Origin: Demequina soli | GTDB taxonomy: Bacteria > Actinomycetota > Actinomycetes > Actinomycetales > Demequinaceae | Direction: 5' to 3' | NCBI RefSeq assembly: GCF_000971195.1 | Contig: NZ_BBLZ01000005.1 | Coordinates: 101,942 to 165,941 of the forward strand | DNA: 64,000 nucleotides | Shown: piece after piece, positions 58,760 to 64,000 of the stretch | Numbering within the stretch: the stretch's first letter is position 1 | How the letters are laid out: the number at the start of each line of letters is the position of its first letter | Notes under the pieces: generated by a model | Seen by the model: the letters and a program-made list of their open reading frames with translations, nothing else | What the model was told of the DNA's origin: nothing | Database searches by the model: none | Translations under genes and position numbers: made by a program

Positions 58760-60313
58760 ATGGCTCACGGCGACCAACCCATCTCGGCCCTCGCGCCACG
58801 ATCGCGCCTCTACCAGGGGCCTTTCGGCCGGCTCTTCCCGGACCTGCCGGCGTGGCCGCCCGAGGACATGACCGACGCCGAGGCGACCACGCGGTTCACC
58901 GCGCTCGCGGAGACCATGATCGAGCGGCCCGGCCGTACCGCCGCCGCGATCGCCAAGGGCGCCGGCGACCACGACTCGTTCGACGGACCCATCCCCGCCG
59001 GCTACACGTACTTCGGGCAGTTCGTCGACCACGACATCACGTTCGACCCCGCGTCCAGCCTGGTCCGCGCCAACGACCCCAACGGCCTGCTCAACTTCCG
59101 CACCCCGCGTCTCGACCTTGACAACCTCTACGGCCGCGGCCCCGACGACCAGCCGTACCTGTTCGACGGCGGGCGGTTCGTGCTGGGACGGGCGCACGAT
59201 GCGCACGGTCGTGCCGTCCGCATCCCCGGCGCGGGCACCGCGAAGGATCCGCGGTTCTTCGCCGACCTGCAGCGCAACGCGCGCGGCATCGCGATCATCG
59301 GCGACCCGCGCAACGACGAGAACGTGATCGTCAGCCAGCTCCAGGTCGCGTTCCTGCTCGCGCACAACGCGCTCATGGACCGCGCGGTGGCGCGCGGGGC
59401 GGATCGGCGCGCCGCGTTCGGTCAGGCGCGCACCACGCTGCGCCGGCTCTACCAGTGGATCGTGTGGCACGACTTCCTGCGGCGCGTGTGCGACCCCGAC
59501 GTGTGGGCGCAGGCGCTGACCGTCTCCCCGCCGGACGCCGCGGGGCGGCGCACCGTCACGCTCGGCTTCCCGGATGTCTACTCGTGGAAGGCGCAGCCGT
59601 TCATGCCGGTCGAGTTCTCGGCCGCGGCCTACCGGTTCGGGCACTCGATGATCCGCACCGAGTACCGCACCAACCTGCACCGCGGGCTGTCCGCGCACGT
59701 GCCGGTGTTCCTGCCCGGAGAGCACCCCGACGACCTGCGGGGCCACCGGCCGCTGCTGCTGCGCAACGTGGTCCAGTGGGACTGGTTCCTGCCCATGGTC
59801 AGCTCGGTCGCGGACGCGGGCTTCCCCCAGCGCGCGCACCGCATCGACGCCAAGGTGTCCAACGCGCTCGTGTCCCTGCCCGAGCGACCCTCGCTGCTGC
59901 CGATGCGCAACCTCAAGCGCGGCTGGCGGCTCGGCCTGCCGTCCGGCAGCGACGTCGCCCGCCACCTGGGCATCGCGCCGATCACCATCGACCCCGCGCG
60001 GGACTCGCTGTGGCTCTACGTCCTCACCGAGGCGGGCGGCGCCCCGAAGGGCCGGCACCTGGGGAAGGTCGGCTCGATCCTCGTCTGCGCGACCATCGCG
60101 GGGCTGCTCAGGGGCGACCCGGGCTCGTGGCTGGCGACCGACCCCGGCTGGACGCCCGGCAAGGACCCCCTGCTGCACAAGGCGGACAACGTCGACGGCC
60201 GCGCCGACACCCCCGATCAGCCGTGGACGCTCGCGGCGATCCTGCGCATCGCGGGGGTGCCGGTCGACGCGGAGCCGTTCGCGGCGCTCGACGGGTTCCC
60301 GCCCGGGGAGTGA
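58760..60313 (+). CDS. Animal-type haem peroxidase (peroxidase-cyclooxygenase superfamily)
   Basis: 517 residues, no signal peptide. Distal haem His91 in GQFVDHDITFDP, catalytic Arg region (FGHSMIRTEYR), proximal His295 in YRFGHSMI, and NEHNR-like NDENVIVSQLQVAFLLAHN. Bacterial homologues (peroxicins) oxidise halides, thiocyanate or organic substrates; substrate unknown here. ATG 58760 with GAGGGGG upstream. Followed by palindromic repeat copy C. Confidence 0.9.
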   Translation: MAHGDQPISALAPRSRLYQGPFGRLFPDLPAWPPEDMTDAEATTRFTALAETMIERPGRTAAAIAKGAGDHDSFDGPIPAGYTYFGQFVDHDITFDPASSLVRANDPNGLLNFRTPRLDLDNLYGRGPDDQPYLFDGGRFVLGRAHDAHGRAVRIPGAGTAKDPRFFADLQRNARGIAIIGDPRNDENVIVSQLQVAFLLAHNALMDRAVARGADRRAAFGQARTTLRRLYQWIVWHDFLRRVCDPDVWAQALTVSPPDAAGRRTVTLGFPDVYSWKAQPFMPVEFSAAAYRFGHSMIRTEYRTNLHRGLSAHVPVFLPGEHPDDLRGHRPLLLRNVVQWDWFLPMVSSVADAGFPQRAHRIDAKVSNALVSLPERPSLLPMRNLKRGWRLGLPSGSDVARHLGIAPITIDPARDSLWLYVLTEAGGAPKGRHLGKVGSILVCATIAGLLRGDPGSWLATDPGWTPGKDPLLHKADNVDGRADTPDQPWTLAAILRIAGVPVDAEPFAALDGFPPGE

Positions 60314-60318
60314 GCCCG

Positions 60319-60392
60319 ACTGGCAATGACAGTTGTGACGGATGTGACGGGGCGTGCCCCGTCACATCCGTCACAAACGTCATTGGGAATCG
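60319..60392. repeat. Long palindromic repeat, copy C
   Basis: GGCAATGACAGTTGTGACGG and its partner CCGTCACAAACGTCATTG enclose a second perfect inner stem GATGTGACGGGGC/GCCCCGTCACATC. Lies between the convergent peroxidase and glgP genes. The best-preserved of three related palindromes. Confidence 0.8.
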
Positions 60393-60399
60393 TTCAGGA

Positions 60400-62859
60400 T
60401 CAGCCCTGGTCGGCCGGGGCTGCGTGCCAGATGCGGTCCAGGTAGTCCCGGATCGAGCGGTCCGAGCTGAAGAAGCCGCTGCGAGCCACGTTGAGCACCG
60501 CGGAGCGGCTCCAGCCCTCGGGGTCCGCGTACGCCTGCTCGACGCGCGACTGCGCGGCCATGTACGAGCGGAAGTCGGCGAGCGCCATGAAGCGGTCGCG
60601 CTCGGTCAGGCTCGAGAAGATCGACCCGGCGGGACCCCCGCGCTCGCCGTCCGTGAAGGCGCCCGAGGCGATCATGTCGAGCGCCGCCTTGAGCTGCGGG
60701 TCCGACTCGTAGTACGAGCCCGGGTCGTAGCCCGCGTCCTGCAGCGCCGCCGCCTCCGGCTCGGTCATGCCGAACAGGAAGAAGTTCTCGTCGCCCACGA
60801 GCTTGCGGATCTCGACGTTCGCGCCGTCGTCCGTGCCGATGGTGAGCGCGCCGTTGAGCGCGAACTTCATGTTGCCTGTGCCCGAGGCCTCCTTGCCGGC
60901 GAGCGAGATCTGCTCGGACAGGTCGGCGGCGGGGATGAGGCGCTCCGCGAGCGTCACGTTGTAGTTGGGCGGGAAGACCACCTTGAGGCGGCCCTGCAGG
61001 GCCTCGTCGCCGTTGATGGTCCGGCCCACCGCGTTGATGAGCGCGATGGTCTCCTTGGCCCGCACGTAGCCGGGCGCGGCCTTCGCGCCGAACACGAACG
61101 TGCGCGGCGTCACCGACTCGAGCGGCACGCGGCCCGACGTGATGCCCTCGTACAGCGACACGATGTGCAGCAGCTTGAGGCTCTGGCGCTTGTACTCGTG
61201 AAGGCGCTTGACCATCGCGTCGACGAGCGCGTCGCCCGCGAGCTCGAGGCCGTCGCGCACCCACAGCGTCTCGGCGAACACCCGCTTGTTGTGGCCCTTG
61301 ACCTCGCGGAAGCGGCGGCGGAACTCCGCATCGTCCGCGAGCGGCTCGAGGCCGCGCAGCTGCTCGAGGTCCGTGACCCAGCCGTCGCCGATCGCCTCGG
61401 TGATGAGGCCCGACAGGGTCGGGTTCGCGAGCCGCACGAAGCGCCGGGGCGTGACGCCGTTGGTGACGTTGGTGAACTTCTCGGGCCACATCTGAGCGAA
61501 GTCGTGCAGCACCTTGTCCGCGAGCAGCTCGGAGTGCAGCTCCGCGACGCCGTTGACCTTCGCGCCGGCGACCGTCGCGAGGTGCGCCATGCGCACCGCC
61601 CGCTCGGGCTGCTCGGCGATGATCGACATGCGGCGCACGCGCAGCTCGTCGCCGGGGAAGGCCGCGCGCACCTCCTCGAGGAACTCCTCGTTGATCCGGT
61701 AGATGATCTCGAGGTGGCGCGGCAGCAGGCGGCCCAGCAGGTCCACCGACCACACCTCGAGCGCCTCCGGCAGCAGCGTGTGGCACGTGTACGCGAACAC
61801 CTGCTGCGTGACGGCCCACGCCTCGTCCCACTCCCAGCCCTTCTCGTCGATGAGCAGGCGCATGAGCTCCGGCACGGCGATGACGGGGTGGGTGTCGTTG
61901 AGCTGGAAGATGATCCGCTCGGGCAGGCGGTGCAGGTCGAAGTCCTCCGGCAGCACCGTCTCGATGAAGTCGCGCAGCGAGCACGCCACGAAGAAGTACT
62001 GCTGCTGCAGGCGCAGCTCCTTGCCCTGCGGCGTCGAGTCCTCCGGGTACAGCACCTTCGAGATGTTCTCCGCGAACGTCTGCGCGCGGACCGCCTCGGC
62101 GTAGTCGCCGGCGTTGAAGATCTTGAGGTCGAACGCCTTGGTCGCCTCCGCGCTCCACAGGCGCAGCGTGTTGACGCGGCCGTTGAGGTAGCCGGGGACC
62201 ATGTAGTTGTAGGGCACGCCGAGCACGGACCACGCGGGCGTCCACACGCGGGTGTCGCCCTCGTCCTCGACGTGGCCGCCGAAGCCGACCTCGACCGCGA
62301 GCTCCGGGTGCGCGATCTCCCACGGCGAGCCCATCGCGAGCCAGTTGTCGGGCTTCTCCACCTGCTGGCCGTCGACGAAGGTCTGGCGGAAGATGCCGTA
62401 CTCGTAGCGGATGCCGTAGCCCACGGACGGCACGTTCAGCGTGGCGAGCGAGTCGATGAAGCACGCCGCGAGGCGCCCGAGGCCGCCGTTGCCGAGGCCC
62501 GGCTCGACCTCGACGCCGCGCAGCTCCTCGAGGTCCACGCCCAGGTTGCGCAGCGACTGCGCCGCGATGTCCTCGAGGCCGGCCGCGAGCATGTTGTTCT
62601 CGAGCTGCGGGCCCAGCAGGAACTCCGCGGACAGGTACGCCACGGACTTGGACTGCGTCTCGTACTGGCGCCGGAGGTTCACGAGCCAGCGCGCCGCCAG
62701 GTAGTGGCGGACCGTGCGCGCGAGCGCCATGTACTTGTCGTTGGTCGACGCGCGGTAGAGGTCCACACCCTGCCCGAAGTTGATCTCGTGCAGGAAGTGC
62801 CAGGTGAAGGCCTCGACGGTGTGCTCGGGGGCGGCCATGGGCGGCGGAAACTCGTTCAC
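60400..62859 (-). CDS. glgP: Glycogen phosphorylase
   Basis: 819 residues from GTG 62859 (812 from ATG 62838). Releases glucose-1-phosphate from glycogen or maltodextrin. YLSAEFLLGPQLENN, GNGGLGRLAACFIDSLA, QLNDTHPVIAVPELMR, VTNGVTPRRF, and the PLP site EASGTGNMKFALNG (Lys about 665) are all present. GTG 62859 is preferred because a -10 TACATT ends 7 nt upstream (leaderless). Confidence 0.95.
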   Translation of the reverse strand: MNEFPPPMAAPEHTVEAFTWHFLHEINFGQGVDLYRASTNDKYMALARTVRHYLAARWLVNLRRQYETQSKSVAYLSAEFLLGPQLENNMLAAGLEDIAAQSLRNLGVDLEELRGVEVEPGLGNGGLGRLAACFIDSLATLNVPSVGYGIRYEYGIFRQTFVDGQQVEKPDNWLAMGSPWEIAHPELAVEVGFGGHVEDEGDTRVWTPAWSVLGVPYNYMVPGYLNGRVNTLRLWSAEATKAFDLKIFNAGDYAEAVRAQTFAENISKVLYPEDSTPQGKELRLQQQYFFVACSLRDFIETVLPEDFDLHRLPERIIFQLNDTHPVIAVPELMRLLIDEKGWEWDEAWAVTQQVFAYTCHTLLPEALEVWSVDLLGRLLPRHLEIIYRINEEFLEEVRAAFPGDELRVRRMSIIAEQPERAVRMAHLATVAGAKVNGVAELHSELLADKVLHDFAQMWPEKFTNVTNGVTPRRFVRLANPTLSGLITEAIGDGWVTDLEQLRGLEPLADDAEFRRRFREVKGHNKRVFAETLWVRDGLELAGDALVDAMVKRLHEYKRQSLKLLHIVSLYEGITSGRVPLESVTPRTFVFGAKAAPGYVRAKETIALINAVGRTINGDEALQGRLKVVFPPNYNVTLAERLIPAADLSEQISLAGKEASGTGNMKFALNGALTIGTDDGANVEIRKLVGDENFFLFGMTEPEAAALQDAGYDPGSYYESDPQLKAALDMIASGAFTDGERGGPAGSIFSSLTERDRFMALADFRSYMAAQSRVEQAYADPEGWSRSAVLNVARSGFFSSDRSIRDYLDRIWHAAPADQG

Positions 62860-62936
62860 ACTCGCCAATGTATGCGCTGGTGGTCCCGGATGCCCCGGCT
62901 GTCGCACACATTTAACATTCGTGACACGCCGCGGTG

Positions 62937-62994
62937 CCGGGGACGATGCGCGGGCGGGCCGGGCGCGAGGGCGGTGGCGCCGCATCGTCCCGGC
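62937..62994. repeat. Inverted pair of the GGACGATGCG motif upstream of rmlA
   Basis: Near-perfect arms of 16-17 bp, GTGCCGGGGACGATGCG and CGCATCGTCCCGGCAC, around a 30-nt GC-rich loop in the divergent glgP/rmlA region, ending just before the rmlA -10-like AGACTT (63000-63005). Confidence 0.7.
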
Positions 62995-63011
62995 ACGGCA
63001 GACTTGCGCCC

Positions 63012-63899
63012 ATGCGTGGCATCATCCTCGCGGGCGGCTCAGGGACGCGCCTGCACCCCATCACCCAGGGGGTCTCGAAGCAGCTCCTGCCCGTCTACGA
63101 CAAGCCGCTCGTCTACTACCCCCTGTCGACGCTGCTGCTCGCGGGGATCCGCGAGATCCTCGTCATCTCGACGCCGCACGACCTTCCGCAGTTCCGGCGC
63201 CTGCTGGGCGACGGATCCCAGTTCGGGGTGTCGCTGCAGTACGCGGCGCAGGCCGAGCCTCGCGGGTTGGCGCAGGCGTTCACCATCGGCGCGGACTTCA
63301 TCGGCGACGAGAAGGTCGCGCTGGTGCTGGGCGACAACGTCTTCTACGGGCCCGGGCTGGGCCTGCACCTGCAGCGCTTCGCGGACGTCGACGGCGCCGC
63401 GATCTTCGCGTACCGCGTCGCGGACCCGCGCGCGTACGGCGTGGTCGAGTTCGACCCCGACGGCCGCGCGCTGTCGCTCGAGGAGAAGCCCGAGCGGCCG
63501 CGCTCCGAGTTCGCCGTGCCCGGCCTGTACTTCTACGACAACTCCGTGGTCGAGATCGCGAGGTCGATCGGGCCGTCGCCGCGCGGCGAGCACGAGATCA
63601 CGGACGTCAACCGCCACTACCTCGACCGCGGCCGCCTCCACGTCGAGGTGCTGCCCCGCGGGACGGCGTGGCTCGACACGGGCACGTTCGACTCGCTGCT
63701 CGAGGCCAGCCAGTTCGTGCAGGCCGTCGAGCGCCGTCAGGGCCTCAAGATCGGCGCGCCCGAGGAGATCGCGTGGCGCCGCGGCTTCCTCACCGACGAC
63801 GAGCTGCGCTCGCGGGCGTCCGGCCTGGTGAAGTCGGGCTACGGGCAGTACCTGCTCGACCTGCTCGCGCGCGAGCGCGCCGCCGAGGTGGCCCGATGA
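63012..63899 (+). CDS. rmlA: Glucose-1-phosphate thymidylyltransferase
   Basis: 295 residues; makes dTDP-glucose from glucose-1-phosphate and dTTP, first step of dTDP-rhamnose synthesis. Nucleotide-binding [60 protein letters not shown] and [13 protein letters not shown] are diagnostic. ATG 63012; stop overlaps the next gene (ATGA). Confidence 0.96.
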   Translation: MRGIILAGGSGTRLHPITQGVSKQLLPVYDKPLVYYPLSTLLLAGIREILVISTPHDLPQFRRLLGDGSQFGVSLQYAAQAEPRGLAQAFTIGADFIGDEKVALVLGDNVFYGPGLGLHLQRFADVDGAAIFAYRVADPRAYGVVEFDPDGRALSLEEKPERPRSEFAVPGLYFYDNSVVEIARSIGPSPRGEHEITDVNRHYLDRGRLHVEVLPRGTAWLDTGTFDSLLEASQFVQAVERRQGLKIGAPEEIAWRRGFLTDDELRSRASGLVKSGYGQYLLDLLARERAAEVAR

Positions 63900-64000
63900 G
63901 GCTGCTGGTGACGGGTGGGGCGGGGTTCATCGGGGCGAACTTCGTGCGGCTGACGGTCGCCACCCGGCCCGATGTCGAGGTGACGGTGCTGGACCTGCTC
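63896..64000 (+). CDS. rmlB: dTDP-glucose 4,6-dehydratase (5' end only)
   Basis: 35 residues visible before the window ends. [19 protein letters not shown] is the Rossmann NAD motif of extended SDR enzymes, and coupling to rmlA by ATGA makes RmlB the natural call. Confidence 0.8.
   Translation, partial: MRLLVTGGAGFIGANFVRLTVATRPDVEVTVLDLL

Noticed and set aside
4645..62990. GGACGATGCG as a KOPS or Chi site
   Set aside because: Those motifs are strongly strand-biased relative to replication; here about 11 forward and 14 reverse copies are mixed along the whole window.
59455..63831. 1458-codon plus-strand frame
   Set aside because: Spans the peroxidase, glgP (opposite strand) and rmlA out of frame; the translation is shadow-like throughout.
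1..64000. CRISPR arrays or cas genes
   Set aside because: No regularly spaced repeats of 24-40 bp and no Cas-like protein were seen on either strand.

Overview
The window is about 72% G+C chromosomal DNA of an actinomycete. The evidence is the conserved actinobacterial block fhaA-fhaB-pstP-rodA-pbpA-pknA-pknB, the neighbourhood ppiA / rhomboid protease / crgA / class E sortase / trpG, the DUF3566 gene beside tRNA-Ile and tRNA-Ala, and a C50-type carotenoid operon. Gene order and the carotenoid cyclase type suggest a Micrococcales-like organism (Cellulomonas/Demequina/Microbacteriaceae style). I cannot fix the genus. The region is normally close to oriC in actinobacteria.

Left part (1-18.4 kb): a multidomain CoA-disulfide reductase/rhodanese/TusA/DsrE fusion (cut by the window edge), a Fur/PerR-type regulator with catalase, a SulP transporter, the DUF3566 protein, tRNA-Ile and tRNA-Ala, a complete polyamine-type ABC importer with a GntR regulator and a soluble Cache-domain partner, a benE-like transporter with a cysteine-rich HMA protein and a cupin-type XRE regulator, ppiA, a rhomboid protease, and a convergent intergenic region rich in DnaA-box-like sequences.

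Middle (18.2-33.9 kb): crgA, a class E sortase, a small membrane protein and trpG/pabA. Then come the translationally coupled carotenoid operon crtE-crtB-crtI-crtYe-crtYf-ubiA(crtEb-like) and the cell-wall/cell-division Ser/Thr kinase operon, ending at tRNA-Leu(CAG).

Accessory island (about 33.9-49.4 kb): inserted directly 3' of tRNA-Leu. Its ends carry CGCnCACCACAGAG, and an orphan perfect terminator hairpin sits at the far end. From left to right it holds a three-gene coupled operon (DDE-type transposase plus two tyrosine-recombinase-like paralogues) with a divergent XRE gene, a tandem paralogue pair with an antitoxin-like gene, a HicB/HigA-like antitoxin pair, an IS256-family element, a chain of small secreted toxin/immunity cassettes, and a class II Fic protein. 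The toxin cassettes are the most interesting content. Each toxin has a signal peptide, a short linker, a conserved VAANT junction (14-bp DNA repeat GTYGCCGCAAACAC) and a different C-terminal toxin domain (nuclease-like, YwqJ-like deaminase, ART-like). Each is followed by its own immunity gene, almost always through a 1-4 nt overlap.

Right part (49.9-64 kb): a secreted NlpC/P60 hydrolase, a GNAT acetyltransferase, a small membrane protein with a PiT phosphate transporter preceded by an 11-nt-periodic PHO box, a YchJ protein, threonine aldolase, an S4 protein, a CYTH-CHAD protein, a low-molecular-weight phosphatase, an animal-type haem peroxidase, glycogen phosphorylase, and the start of a dTDP-sugar operon (rmlA, rmlB).

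Two genome-wide patterns stand out. A 10-mer GGACGATGCG occurs 25 times by my hand count, in both orientations, in genes and between them, but only once in the island. A family of long palindromes built on CAATGACAGATGTGACGG sits behind genes. Many genes look leaderless, with a -10 hexamer ending 6-7 nt before the start codon.
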